DNA from: Nocardia jinanensis
GTDB taxonomy: Bacteria > Actinomycetota > Actinomycetes > Mycobacteriales > Mycobacteriaceae
Reading direction: 5' to 3'
Assembly (NCBI RefSeq): GCF_014645735.1
Contig: NZ_BMMH01000002.1
Coordinates: forward strand, 62,001 to 126,000
DNA: 64,000 nt
Part shown: one piece after another, positions 44,465 to 54,100 of the stretch
How positions within the stretch are numbered: position 1 is the first letter of the stretch
Layout: the number at the start of each line of letters is the position of its first letter
Notes under the pieces: model-generated
The model's database searches: none
Told to the model about the DNA's origin: nothing
The model's input: only the letters and a program-made list of their open reading frames with translations
Position numbers and translations under genes: made by a program

Positions 44465-44840
44465 CTCAGATCTGCGATGCTACGGGTCGCGATCCCACCG
44501 GGTGCGCTCGCTCGTGCGCCATGCACCCGACGGTGACTCCACCGCGGTGGCGCGCGTGACGATCTTCGATCCGCGGCTGGAACTCGGCCATCCCGCCGCC
44601 GAAGCGGAGCCGCATATCCGCGTGACGGTCCGCCCGGTCGGCGCGGTCGTGCCGCCGCCGCGCACGCTCCGGTCTGCTGTCTACGCCCGTGACCGCCAGC
44701 GCATAAAGCATCTGGGGCTGTTCGGTGCAGTGCACCAGCGTCGAACGGCGCAGCGCAACGGGTTCGACAACGTCGTCTTCACCAGCGCAGACGGCATTGT
44801 CAGCAGGTTCATCAGCCGCATTGCGGTAGCCGCAGGTTGA
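44465..44840 (+). pseudogene. Aminotransferase class IV fragment
   Basis: DSTAVARVTIFDPRLELGHP, RIKHLGLFGAVHQRRTAQRNGFDNVVF and TSADGIVS match the middle of small class-IV aminotransferase-like proteins. There K is the PLP lysine region and the segment should continue into a SEGSxWN motif. Instead the frame becomes SRFISRIAVAAG and stops. The N-terminus also appears to need a frame change near 44500. The rest of 44317-44961 shows no gene. Confidence 0.68.
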
Positions 44841-44961
44841 TCACCGCGCGCCACCGTTCAGTCGGCTGATCGTGCGTAGGTTCCACGACGCAGGCCGACG
44901 TACGCCCAGGAAGTCGGCCTGATGAGCCTGCTGCTCAACGACGCCGGCTCGCCTCCGGCCA

Positions 44962-46029
44962 TTAGCTGATCGGGATCCTTTGCTCCGCGTCCGCGGCGTC
45001 GGCCCGCACGATAGCGGCGGTCACATTGAAACCCATGCCGACGTTGACCAGCAACCCGTACTCACCGGGCGACATCAGCCGATTGTCCTGGATGTGCGCC
45101 AGGTTGGCGAGCAGGTCTCCCGCACCGAGATGTCCTGTCTCACTGGATAATTCGAGTGGCCGCGGCAGCCCTTTGGGTAGTGCGGGATAGTAGACCCGGC
45201 GTAGCAGGGTGCGACCCAATCTGCTGAACGCGACCAAACGGATCCGGGGATCATCCGGTTCGAGCCCGGTGGTGCTCAGGACGTTGGCGACGGCGGTTGA
45301 TATCGCACTCCGCATAGCGGGAACCGCGGCAGGGTTCAGGACCTGTTCCACGGGTTCTGAACCAGACGTCGCCGATGGCTGGGAGAACTGCAATTCGGTG
45401 TCCGGCCGCCCCGCCGAGGCGACGGCCTGGACCATTAACGGGCGCGGGCGCAGGTCCAGTACCGCGGCTGTCGCGCCATCGCCGAGCAGGATGCCCTGGC
45501 TGCCGTGGAGCACCCACCTCGTGTGCGGGTCGTGGTCGAACACGTCGCCGGTCGCCACCAGCGCCGTCCGGTACCGGCCGCTGTTCAGCAATTCGGTGGC
45601 CAGTTCGAGCGCGATGGCGCCGCCGCCGGATTTCTGCTGGATACCGATCGTCACCGCCTCATGGGAACCTATCAGCCGTGCCAGCCGGGTATGCGGAATG
45701 GGCATGGCGTCACCCTGATCGTCGAGCCACGCATAGATCACGAGATCGATCTCGGATGGTTGATGACCACTGCGCCGCAGGGCGTCTACCGCGGCGGGTA
45801 CGGCGAGATCCGTCACGGGATTCCCGTCGCAGACGGGAATCCGCCGGTAGCCTTCCAGGTCGCATATCGCGGCGTCGTCCTCGTCGATTCCGCTGCCCCG
45901 TGCGGTCTCGCGCCGGTCTGGCAGGCAGGTGGTCGCGGCGGCGATCCCAACCTGAAGCTCCATTCTCGCAGTGGGCTGCGTGGCGGGTTCGGCCTGCGTG
46001 GATCGGGTTATCGCAGCGAGTAATCCCAT
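44962..46029 (-). CDS. KAS III-like acyltransferase with Ser at the nucleophile position
   Basis: Predicted 355 aa thiolase fold (ATTCLPDRR at the start, [32 protein letters not shown] near the end). Where FabH has the catalytic Cys (AxACAG), this protein reads IQQKSGGG with Ser134. The His segment HQANxRI is replaced by VAFSRLGRTLLRRV, and the Asn segment by ETGHLGAG. DpsC-type acyltransferases also use Ser, so acyl transfer rather than ordinary decarboxylative condensation is likely. The ATG overlaps the ACP stop (TAATG). It is last in the lipid-starter operon. Confidence 0.85.
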   Translation of the reverse strand: MGLLAAITRSTQAEPATQPTARMELQVGIAAATTCLPDRRETARGSGIDEDDAAICDLEGYRRIPVCDGNPVTDLAVPAAVDALRRSGHQPSEIDLVIYAWLDDQGDAMPIPHTRLARLIGSHEAVTIGIQQKSGGGAIALELATELLNSGRYRTALVATGDVFDHDPHTRWVLHGSQGILLGDGATAAVLDLRPRPLMVQAVASAGRPDTELQFSQPSATSGSEPVEQVLNPAAVPAMRSAISTAVANVLSTTGLEPDDPRIRLVAFSRLGRTLLRRVYYPALPKGLPRPLELSSETGHLGAGDLLANLAHIQDNRLMSPGEYGLLVNVGMGFNVTAAIVRADAADAEQRIPIS

Positions 46030-46355
46030 TATGCGTGTGTGCCCGACGATGGTTCCGCGACGATCTGCGCCAGCTCGCCGACAGTCGCTACCGCGAAGAC
46101 CGCTTCGTCGTCCAGTACGATCCCGAAGTGGTCTTCGATACGGGTGAGGATCCGCATGAACCGTACCGATTCGATATTGGGCAGCTGCTCGATGACGTCA
46201 TCGAGCTGAACTGGTGTCTTCAGTTCCTGGGCGAACAGATCGCACACGGCGGCGCCTGCGACGGCAGCTGGTTCGGTGGGGTTTGGCAAGTCGACTCCCT
46301 CGATCAGTTCGTTTGGGGCTGTGGGTCCTGGCGCATGGACTCGAAGCGGCGGCAT
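46029..46355 (-). CDS. Acyl carrier protein
   Basis: The helix-II segment QLPNIESVRFMRILTRIEDHFGIVLDD has Ser in the ESV triplet, taking the place of the usual DSL phosphopantetheine site. The ATG at 46355 gives 108 aa but overlaps the desaturase gene by 52 nt. TTG 46289 has GAGGGA 6 nt upstream and gives a normal 86 aa ACP, so it is the more likely start. It probably carries the fatty acyl group loaded by the acyl-AMP ligase and modified by the desaturase. The TAATG overlap couples it to the KAS III-like gene. Confidence 0.85.
   Translation of the reverse strand: MPPLRVHAPGPTAPNELIEGVDLPNPTEPAAVAGAAVCDLFAQELKTPVQLDDVIEQLPNIESVRFMRILTRIEDHFGIVLDDEAVFAVATVGELAQIVAEPSSGTHA
46296..46301 (-). 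promoter_or_regulatory. Ribosome binding site favouring a TTG start for the ACP
   Basis: GAGGGA on the minus strand, 6 nt before TTG 46289, just inside the upstream desaturase stop region. Confidence 0.55.
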
Positions 46356-47242
46356 GCCAACTCGATCCGGTTGACATAGCGGCCGATCCGGTCCTGCGCT
46401 TTCCGTCCGGCCGGGCCCAGGTCTGTCCGGTCGAGCAGACGCAGATGGCGCACGTATGGGTTGATGACCGAGTCGATATGTATGCGGCTGGTGTAGACGC
46501 CGGCCTTCTTGAATTGGTCCGACAACGCGGTGAAGTCCGGTATCTGCTGGGCGGGTCCGCCGAAGACGGTGATCACATCGCAGAGCGCGACCATCGCGTC
46601 CTCGGGATCGATTTCGAGTGCGGCCTCCACCAGATTTCGATAGAAGATCATGTGCAGATTCTCGTCGGCTGCCAGTCTGGCCATAATGCGGTCACAGATC
46701 GGGTCGTTGCTGAGCATTCCGGTATTGCGGTGAACCACACGAGCTTGTAATTCCGACATGCTGAGCATCATGATGGTGCGCAGCACCCCGTCGCCCTCAT
46801 GCGCGTTGACGTACCCATTCGCCATATGCGCCATCCGCGCCCGTTCCAGCGCAATAGGGTCCACCGCCCGGGTAGTATGCAGATAATCCCGCAGCACCAC
46901 GGAATGCCGGGCTTCTTCGGCGCACCATTGACGCACCCATTCAGCCCAGGCGCCGTCGTTTCCGTGAGCGGACAGGATGGTGAAGAAATAGCTCGGCAGG
47001 TTGTCCTCCCCGAGCAGCCCCACGATCATTGATGCTCGTGCGTGTTCGGACAGCCTGCTTTGACCCGGTTCCCAAGGGTCGCCACCAAGCGGACCGTCGA
47101 AGTTGGAGCCCTCGCTCCAGGGGACGAATTGATGCGGGAACCATTCCTTGGTGAGGCTGAGATGCCGGTCCAGATTATCCGCGACGACCGGCGCCAAATA
47201 GGTCATTATGCCGAGGTCATGCTTTTCCGTCGTACCTGTCAT
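46304..47242 (-). CDS. Soluble diiron acyl-ACP desaturase (DesA type)
   Basis: Predicted 312 aa from ATG 47242, with AGGAG 8 nt upstream. Diiron ligands are in CAEEARHSVVL (E-E-x-x-H) and AADENLHMIFYRN (D-E-x-x-H). GEDNLPSYFFTI supplies another carboxylate. These soluble enzymes insert a double bond in an acyl chain bound to ACP, using O2 and ferredoxin. Next to a dedicated ACP and FAAL, it most likely desaturates the starter acyl chain of the lipopeptide. Confidence 0.93.
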   Translation of the reverse strand: MTGTTEKHDLGIMTYLAPVVADNLDRHLSLTKEWFPHQFVPWSEGSNFDGPLGGDPWEPGQSRLSEHARASMIVGLLGEDNLPSYFFTILSAHGNDGAWAEWVRQWCAEEARHSVVLRDYLHTTRAVDPIALERARMAHMANGYVNAHEGDGVLRTIMMLSMSELQARVVHRNTGMLSNDPICDRIMARLAADENLHMIFYRNLVEAALEIDPEDAMVALCDVITVFGGPAQQIPDFTALSDQFKKAGVYTSRIHIDSVINPYVRHLRLLDRTDLGPAGRKAQDRIGRYVNRIELACRRFESMRQDPQPQTN

Positions 47243-47294
47243 TATGGCTACTCCTACAACCTTGTCGAGCTTCTTCATCCGCGCAATGCGCGAA

Positions 47295-48995
47295 TTACCC
47301 TGTCGGCAAGTAGGTATGATCCTCGTCGGCAAGTCGCGCCGCAGCCGCAAGGCGCTGCCATTTTCCGCTGGTGGAGCGGGTAAGAAAGCCTGGCGAAACC
47401 GGATACACCCGAACTGCGGAAAGATCGAGCTCTGCGGTCACCTGCTTGCGAACCCGCTCGATCAGTACTGGGTAATCAGTTTCCGGACAGTCGGATTCGA
47501 CTATCAAGCCGACATATTCCCCGATCCGACCATCCGCCGCGTGTTCGGTGTCGGCGAAAGCTATCGCTCGGCCCCGGTAAACACCCGGCACCGTGCGAGC
47601 AACGTGTTCGGCATCCGACGGAAAGTAATTTCGGCCGTTTACGATCACCATTTCCTTACGCCGGCCGCCGACGTAGAGCTGCCCCTCGTGCCAGAACCCG
47701 AGATCACCGGTGCGCAGCCAGCTGCCGTCGAATAGTTCGGCGGTGGACCCGGGATCTCGGTAATAGCCGGCCGTCACTGCGGCGCCGCGGATCTGGATCT
47801 CACCCAGTTGATCCTCAGCACACTGGGAGCCGTCACCGGCAGTGATACGCACTTCCAGACCGACCACGGGCCGCCCGGTGGAGACGAGACCGGTAGCCGC
47901 GGGATCTCCAGCGGCAAGCGTCTGCACCACACCGCTCTCCGCCAGAGTATTGCGGTCGGCCCACAGGGTGGCGGGTCGGCTGCCCGGCTGCGAGAATGTG
48001 ATGGCCAGGGTGGCCTCGGCCATTCCATAGGCCGGAAACATCACCGACGGCTCGACACCCGCTGGTGCGAGCGCGGCGTCGAAGTCCTCGAGGGTTCGCG
48101 GCGAGAGCACCTCTCCACCGTTGATGGCCAGTCGCCATCGGGACAGGTCGAGTCCCGCAACCAGCTCAGGGTTGGCACGGGCCACGCGGGCGATCAGGTC
48201 ATAGCTGAAATTCGGGCCAGTGGTGATGGTGGCGCCGGTGTCGGCGAGAACCTGCAGAAACCGCTCCGGCCGCCGGATGAAAGTCTGCGGGGCGACGAGA
48301 TTGACCTGCATCCCGGACAGCAGTCCGGACATCATGCCGAAGAGGCCCATGTCGTGGTAGAGCGGAGTCCACTGCGCCCAGACATCAGTGGCCGTCATCT
48401 CTCCTGAGCACACGATCCCCGTCAGGCCGGCCATGATGTTCGCGTGGGTCAGCAGGACGCCGCGCGGCGCCCGGGTGCTGCCCGATGTGAACTGCACGAA
48501 CGCGGCGCTGTCCGGCTGCAGAGTCGGCAACGTTCCGGCGCCGGGCGTGCTTTCCGCGACAGTGATGAGCCGCAGCCCTGGACAGGCCTTCCGCAGCTCG
48601 TTCGCCACGGATTCGTACTCCGGCCCGGTCACTACGGTTTGCAGCCCGGCCACGTCAACGAGCTGTTTGAGGTGTAGGGCTTGCTTCGCCGGGTGGATCG
48701 CAGTCACCGGGAGGACGGTCGCCGCACTTCCAGCGCGTATGACGCCGAACCACGCGATCAGGAACTCGGGACCCGGCGGAAGCAGAATCCCCACCACACC
48801 ACCGGGTTCAGGACCGGACAGCAACCCATGAGCAAAACGCTTCGAGGCGTCTGCCAGCTCGACCAGGCTGATCCGTTCGTCACCACCGGGCCGGTCGGGA
48901 AAGCGGATATCCTGATTACTTGATGCAGCACTCGCGGCGAGGGAATCCAGCGCCTCACCCAGGGTGGGTTTGGTCCAGACCGATGATATAGTCAT
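47295..48995 (-). CDS. Fatty acyl-AMP ligase (FAAL)
   Basis: Predicted 566 aa. Adenylation core motifs: QFTSGSTRAPRGVLLTHANI, PAYGMAEATLAITF, GELQIRG-like EIQIRGAAVTAGYY, WLRTGDLGFWHEGQLYVGGRRKEMVIVNGRNYFPSDAEH. The GxNxYP-like RNYFPSDAE and the context favour acyl-AMP transfer to a carrier protein rather than CoA. The FAAL-specific insertion could not be confirmed by eye. ATG 48995 gives MTISSVWTKPTL. It probably loads a fatty acid onto the ACP at 46029 for the NRPS. Confidence 0.92.
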   Translation of the reverse strand: MTISSVWTKPTLGEALDSLAASAASSNQDIRFPDRPGGDERISLVELADASKRFAHGLLSGPEPGGVVGILLPPGPEFLIAWFGVIRAGSAATVLPVTAIHPAKQALHLKQLVDVAGLQTVVTGPEYESVANELRKACPGLRLITVAESTPGAGTLPTLQPDSAAFVQFTSGSTRAPRGVLLTHANIMAGLTGIVCSGEMTATDVWAQWTPLYHDMGLFGMMSGLLSGMQVNLVAPQTFIRRPERFLQVLADTGATITTGPNFSYDLIARVARANPELVAGLDLSRWRLAINGGEVLSPRTLEDFDAALAPAGVEPSVMFPAYGMAEATLAITFSQPGSRPATLWADRNTLAESGVVQTLAAGDPAATGLVSTGRPVVGLEVRITAGDGSQCAEDQLGEIQIRGAAVTAGYYRDPGSTAELFDGSWLRTGDLGFWHEGQLYVGGRRKEMVIVNGRNYFPSDAEHVARTVPGVYRGRAIAFADTEHAADGRIGEYVGLIVESDCPETDYPVLIERVRKQVTAELDLSAVRVYPVSPGFLTRSTSGKWQRLAAAARLADEDHTYLPTG

Positions 48996-49232
48996 GTTAT
49001 CGCCGCCCGCACCAATTCCGTTGTCCCGCGAGCCGGTCCGCAACCGACGGGACAACGTCTGGCGACTTCGCTGTTGATCTGCTGAACTGCCCCATAACGA
49101 CCACCTCGAGCACGCCGAGCCAGCCCCGTCTTCGCGGCTGGATTCAGATTGAGTGGCTCGATCGTACCACTGTTTGTCCAATGACCTTGGATGACAGTAG
49201 ATTTCGGACCCTAGGTGGCCGTGTATGCGCAG

Positions 49233-50474
49233 CTAGAGCTTCGGGGTGGGCGGGAAGACGACCGGTAGCGACGCCAGCGCGCGATGGAACGGGCCCGGAC
49301 GCCAGCCGAGCTGCTCCGCCGGGAGTGCGAGCTGCAGTTCCGGCAGGGCGTCCAGCAACTGGTCGATCGCATCGGCCGCAATCAGCATCGTGGGCGACTG
49401 CGCGGGACAGGAATGCGGGCCTGCACCCCAGGCGAGATTCCAGCGATTGTTGAGATAGTCACCGTTATTGACCGCCGGATCATTATTACAGGCGGAAATA
49501 CTGATGAGCACCGGCTGATTCGGGGGCAGCCAGACATCGTCGATCAGCACGGGCTGCCGAGGATAGCTCATGCAATAGTTCGCGAATGGCGGGTCCTTCA
49601 CCAGTATTTCGTCCAGGGCCGCCCGGGCAGAGGGCGGGAAACCGGATTGCCCTATTTCATACCGAGGGTCGGTCAGCATCATCAGCAGTGCGTTGCCGAT
49701 GAGGTTACGCGGCGGCTCGATGCCGGCGCCGTAAAACGTGATCAGCGCGTGAATCAATTCCTCATCGGTGAGACCGGCCTCCTCATGTTGCAGCAGCCGG
49801 GTGGTGATGTCATCGCCGGGTTGGGTGCGCTTCATCGCGATGAGCTCGATCATCGCCTCGCCGATCATCGCATTGGCCATTTCGGCATCGGCATCCGTCG
49901 AATCGAATATCATCACCATCCCCTGCGTCACTCGCGCACCGATATCAGGTGAACACCCCAGCATGCCGTTGAGCACGCCGAACATCAATGGCAGTGCGTA
50001 CTGGCCGATTACGTCGGCCCTTCCATCCTCGCAGAACGAGTTGATGATCGGGCGTGCGGTTTCCGCGACGATCACCCGCAGCGCATGCAGATCAACCCCG
50101 TCGAGTGCGGAGACGGTCGCCGAGCGGTACCGGGCATGGGCCACTCCGCTGGAACGCACGGCGTTCGGACGCCACTCCAGCATGGGCATGATCGGCGAAT
50201 CCGCAGGGGCGCTGGCCTGCCATACCCTGGGGTCCGCCGGAAAACGGTCGGGCTCATTGAGGATCTTGACCGCCGTGTGGTAACCGAGAACCAGTGTCGC
50301 GGGAATGCCCGGCGCGATCTCGACAGGCGCTAGCGTCCCGTAACGCTGACGCATACGCGTGTACGCCCCCTGGGGATCCGCCGCGAACTGCTCGCTCCAG
50401 AGCGGTTCGCGGGGGCCCTCGGCGGTACTGGCCGGATGGATCGCGGCGTCGGGCGGGGCCTGCTGAAATTGCAA
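49233..50474 (-). CDS. Atypical cytochrome P450 of the lipopeptide cluster
   Basis: Predicted 413 aa from TTG 50474, supported by AAAGGAG 7 nt upstream. The heme loop WGAGPHSCPA places Cys at 356. Two near-universal features are altered. The K-helix ExxR is read as E289-I-L-V292, with no Arg. The I-helix acid-alcohol pair is AGIEPP (residues 250-255), with Pro for Thr. Such changes occur in a few actinobacterial P450s and imply unusual oxygen activation or a non-oxidative role. It could modify the acyl chain or an amino acid on the NRPS. Confidence 0.85.
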   Translation of the reverse strand: MQFQQAPPDAAIHPASTAEGPREPLWSEQFAADPQGAYTRMRQRYGTLAPVEIAPGIPATLVLGYHTAVKILNEPDRFPADPRVWQASAPADSPIMPMLEWRPNAVRSSGVAHARYRSATVSALDGVDLHALRVIVAETARPIINSFCEDGRADVIGQYALPLMFGVLNGMLGCSPDIGARVTQGMVMIFDSTDADAEMANAMIGEAMIELIAMKRTQPGDDITTRLLQHEEAGLTDEELIHALITFYGAGIEPPRNLIGNALLMMLTDPRYEIGQSGFPPSARAALDEILVKDPPFANYCMSYPRQPVLIDDVWLPPNQPVLISISACNNDPAVNNGDYLNNRWNLAWGAGPHSCPAQSPTMLIAADAIDQLLDALPELQLALPAEQLGWRPGPFHRALASLPVVFPPTPKL

Positions 50475-50481
50475 AGAAGTA

Positions 50482-50488
50482 CTCCTTT
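50482..50488 (-). promoter_or_regulatory. Ribosome binding site deciding the P450 TTG start
   Basis: AAAGGAG on the minus strand, 7 nt before TTG 50474. The longer in-frame extension upstream consists of a P450 remnant, not a natural N-terminus. Confidence 0.75.
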
Positions 50489-50531
50489 GGATCTGACTTA
50501 CTACATGTTCGATAGGGAGCGCGGACGAGCA

Positions 50532-50621
50532 GATTGCCGGCAGCGTCCCGAGCGCTCGGTGAGTGCCGCCGGGACGGCATTCTAGCCGCTCGGTGGGCAT
50601 CGTGAGCTTCGGCTCGGGCAC
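50532..50621 (-). pseudogene. P450 C-terminal tail remnant (minus strand)
   Basis: VPEPKLTMPTERLECRPG and GTHRALGTLPAI parallel the end of the intact P450 (LPELQLALPAEQLGWRPG, PFHRALASLPVV). It lies upstream of, and in frame with, the intact P450 gene. Confidence 0.72.
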
Positions 50622-51195
50622 CTGGTCCTGTGGCGACGAGTGGATGAGTGACTGCTGGAAGTTCTGCTGCACTGCGTTGAATCATATTGTGCACAACACC
50701 AATTCGCCGCTCCGGTAGACGGTTCGCGTGGGCGGAGCCGCAGGGATTCCCGATGAGGTCGGGCTCGCGCGCCCCAGCCGCATCCGAATCGCTATTCACG
50801 AGAGGACGCGGAGGCGAGTATCCCGATCGCGTCTTCAACCGACCGTGACCATCAACGCACGGGATCGCGCGGGCCGCGCGGGATCAGACGAGAAGCCGGT
50901 GATCTCCGAGTTGAGGCACTGCGATCACGACGGCTCCTCCGGTCGAACGTCAACACATCGCGGGACCTGCACCCGTGCGGCCGTCGACGATTGTTGCAGC
51001 CGCCATGGCGACGCACCGACCGGCCGTGTCGGTCAAAAGCGTCGCACGAACCGAGTTGGGCACCGCGAGGACTGTACTCGTTGCCGGACCCCACGTATGT
51101 CCAACACGGGATCCGGCCGGCATGATCGCTGAAGCCGCGCTGGAGCAACTCCTGGTTGTGATCCCCGAGATCGAACTCGCATGAACACGACCGGT
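50622..51195. other. NRPS-P450 intergenic region with an inverted P450 piece
   Basis: About 575 bases between the NRPS stop and the minus-strand P450 remnant. The right part holds the plus-strand P450 heme-loop remnant. The left part shows no gene. The promoter for the P450-to-KAS III operon may lie here or just downstream. Confidence 0.5.
51060..51184 (+). pseudogene. P450 heme-loop remnant (plus strand)
   Basis: VLVAGPHVCPTRDPAGM and IAEAALEQLLVVIPEIELA match the heme-binding loop and L-helix of the intact P450 (AWGAGPHSCPAQSPTM, IAADAIDQLLDALPELQLA) but on the opposite strand. Inverting about 50622-51184 would join it to the minus-strand tail at exactly the matching residue, suggesting one P450 pseudogene split by an inversion. 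Confidence 0.75.
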
Positions 51196-54100
51196 TCAGT
51201 CGAGGTGGATGTCGAGGATTCGGGCGATCTGCTCGGCTGCCGGCGGATCGGTCATGGCGAGGTGGGTCGCGTCTATATCGATATTCGAGATCCGGCCGCG
51301 GACGACCGGTGCCCAGCCTTCGTAGCCGGTGGCGTCCGGACTGCGGTCCACCGTTGCGGTGAAGTAGAGCAGGTCGGCGTCGAGGACCTGCGGCTGCCAG
51401 ATGCTGGCCGCGCGCATGGACTGGTTGTAGGCGTCGGTCATCCGCTGGATCATATCGGCGTCGACCGCGAAACCCGCGCCGAGGTGCTGCCTGATGAGGT
51501 CGGCGGCCTCCTGTGGGGTGGCGTCCTCGTCCACGAAGTCGATACCCAGTACCGGTCCCAGATTGCTGATCAGTTCACCGGCTGTGACCGTGGCGACCTC
51601 CGCCGGATCGACGTTGTCGGCCTCGGCGTCCAGTAGTGCCAGCAGAGCGACCTGCTCCCCCGCCGCCCGCATCTCGACGGCGATCGCATGGGCTATCTGA
51701 CCGCCCAGTGACCAGCCGAGCAGATGGTAGGGGCCGTGTGGCTGGACCTTCCGGATCTCGTCGAAGTAGCGCCGGGCGGTCTCTTCGATCGTGGCGGGCC
51801 CCGGGGTTTCGCCGCTGATCTGGGGTGCCTGGATGCCGTAGATCGGCCGGTCGGGCGAGAGGTACTCGGCGAACGGGCGGTAGCTCCAGGCCAGACCGGA
51901 GGCGGGGTGGATGCAGAACAGCGGGGGCCGGTCGCCGCCGGTGCGGATCGGCAGCAGCACCTCGACACCGAAGGCGGTCGCCGGATCAGCGTAGGTGTGG
52001 CCGGAGCGCATAGCCGATTCGATCCGTTTCGCGAGGTCGACCGGACGCGGGTCGGTCAGTATCCAGCTGATCGGAACGTCGTAGTCGAGTTCCTTCTTCA
52101 GTTCGCTCACCACCTGCACCGAGCGCAGCGAGTTGCCGCCGAGGGCGTAGAAGTCGTCGTCGGCTCCGACGCGTTCCACACCGAGGACGTGCCCGTAGGC
52201 CCGGACTACTTCTTCTTCCAGCCGCGACGCCGGCTCCCGGAACTCCCCGATCGCGAACTCCGGTTCCGGCAGGTGTGTGCGATCGAGTTTGCCGGAGGCC
52301 GTGAAAGGTACGGCGTCGAGCACCATCACCGTGGTGGGCACCATGTAGCCGGGTAGTTCGGTGGCGGCGTGGGCCAGAACGGCGGCGGTGTCGACGGTGG
52401 CACCGGTCGCGGGAGCGAGGTATCCGACGAGCTGGTCACCGGCCGGTGCGGTGTGTATCGCGACGATCGCGCGCGCGACGGTGTCGTGTTCGGCGAGAAC
52501 TGCTTCGATCTCGCCGAGTTCGATCCGCAGGCCACGCAACTTCACCTGGAAGTCGGTGCGGCCCAGGTATTCCAGTTCCCCGCGCGGGAGCCGGCGTGCC
52601 AGGTCGCCGGTGCGGTAGAGCCGGTCGCCCGTGGCAAACGGGTCGGGTACGAATCGTTCCGCGGTGAGTCCGGGACGGTCCTGGTAGCCGCGGGCGACCT
52701 GGGTGCCCGCCAGATACAGGTCTCCCGCCACACCGGGGGGCGATGGTTGTAGCCGGCTGTCGAGCACGTAGGCGCGGACGTTCCATACCGGCGTGCCCAT
52801 CGGGATGTTGCCGCCGTCGTCTTCGGTGACGAGGTGTTCGGTGGCGTGCAGGGTGAATTCGGTGGGGCCGTACAGATTGTGCAGACCGACGTCGGGCATC
52901 ACCCGGCGTGCGGCGGCTACCACTTCCGGGCCGAAGGCCTCGCCGCCGACGAGTAGTGCCCGCAGCGATGCCAGCGAATGGGCCGGGGCCGCGTCCGCGA
53001 ACGCGGCGAGCATCGAAGGTACGAACGAGGTGACCGTGACCTGGTGGGCGGCGATGGTTTCGGCGAGGTAGGTGGGGTCGGTGTGCCCGTACGGTGCCGC
53101 GATGATCATCCGTGCGCCCACGCTCAGGGTGGCGAACAGTTCCCATACCGAGACGTCGAAGGTGGCGGGGGTCTTCTGCAGTACCACGTCGTCGGGGGTC
53201 AGCGAATAGGTTCCGTTGATCCAGTGCAGTTGGTTGAGCACCGCGCGGTGCGGTACCGACACTCCTTTGGGGCGTCCGGTGGACCCGGAGGTGAACAGAA
53301 CGTAGGCGACGTTCTCCGGCCGCAGTGGGGTGCGGCGCTCGCTGTCGGTGACGGGGCTGTCGTCGTATCCGGAGGCGTCGAGGTCGTCCAGCGTCGACAG
53401 GACCGCCACGGGATTCGCGGTGTCCAGCATGTAGTCGATACGGTCGGCGGGATGGTCGGGGTCGACCGGGACATATCCGCCGCCGGCGGCGAGCACCGCG
53501 TACATTGCGGTGACCTGGTCCACCGACCTGCGCATTCGTAGTGCAACCAGGGTTTCCGGGCCCACCCCGCGCGAGATGAGCAGCCGGGCCAGGCGGTTGA
53601 CACGGGACGCGAACTGCGCGTAGGTCAGTGTTTCGTCCGCTGTGGTGACGGCGGGCAGGTCGCGGTGGGTGTGCACCGAGTCGGTGAACACCGAGGCGAG
53701 GGTCTCGTCCGGTCCGAGGGGGTAGGCGGTGGTGTTCCACCACACGAGTTCGGCGGCGCGTTCGTCGGTGCCGAGCAGGTCCACGTCGTGGACGGGGCGG
53801 CCGGGGTCGGTCGCCATCGCGTCGAGCAGGCGCAGGAGGCGGTCGACGATGGTGGTGGCGGTCGCCTCGTCGAAGAGGTCGGTGGCGTAGGTGATGCCGC
53901 CGGAGATCCCGGTCGGCGCTCCGGTGGAATCGTGGGAATCCGATACGGTGACCTGCAGATCGAACAGGGAGGTTCCGGTGTCGGCTTCGACGGCCGAGAC
54001 CGACAGCCCCGGTAGTTCGAAGTCGGTGGTGGCCAGGTTCTGGAAGGCGAGCATCACCTGGAACAGTGGGTGGTGGGCGTGGGTTCGCACCGGGTTCAGT

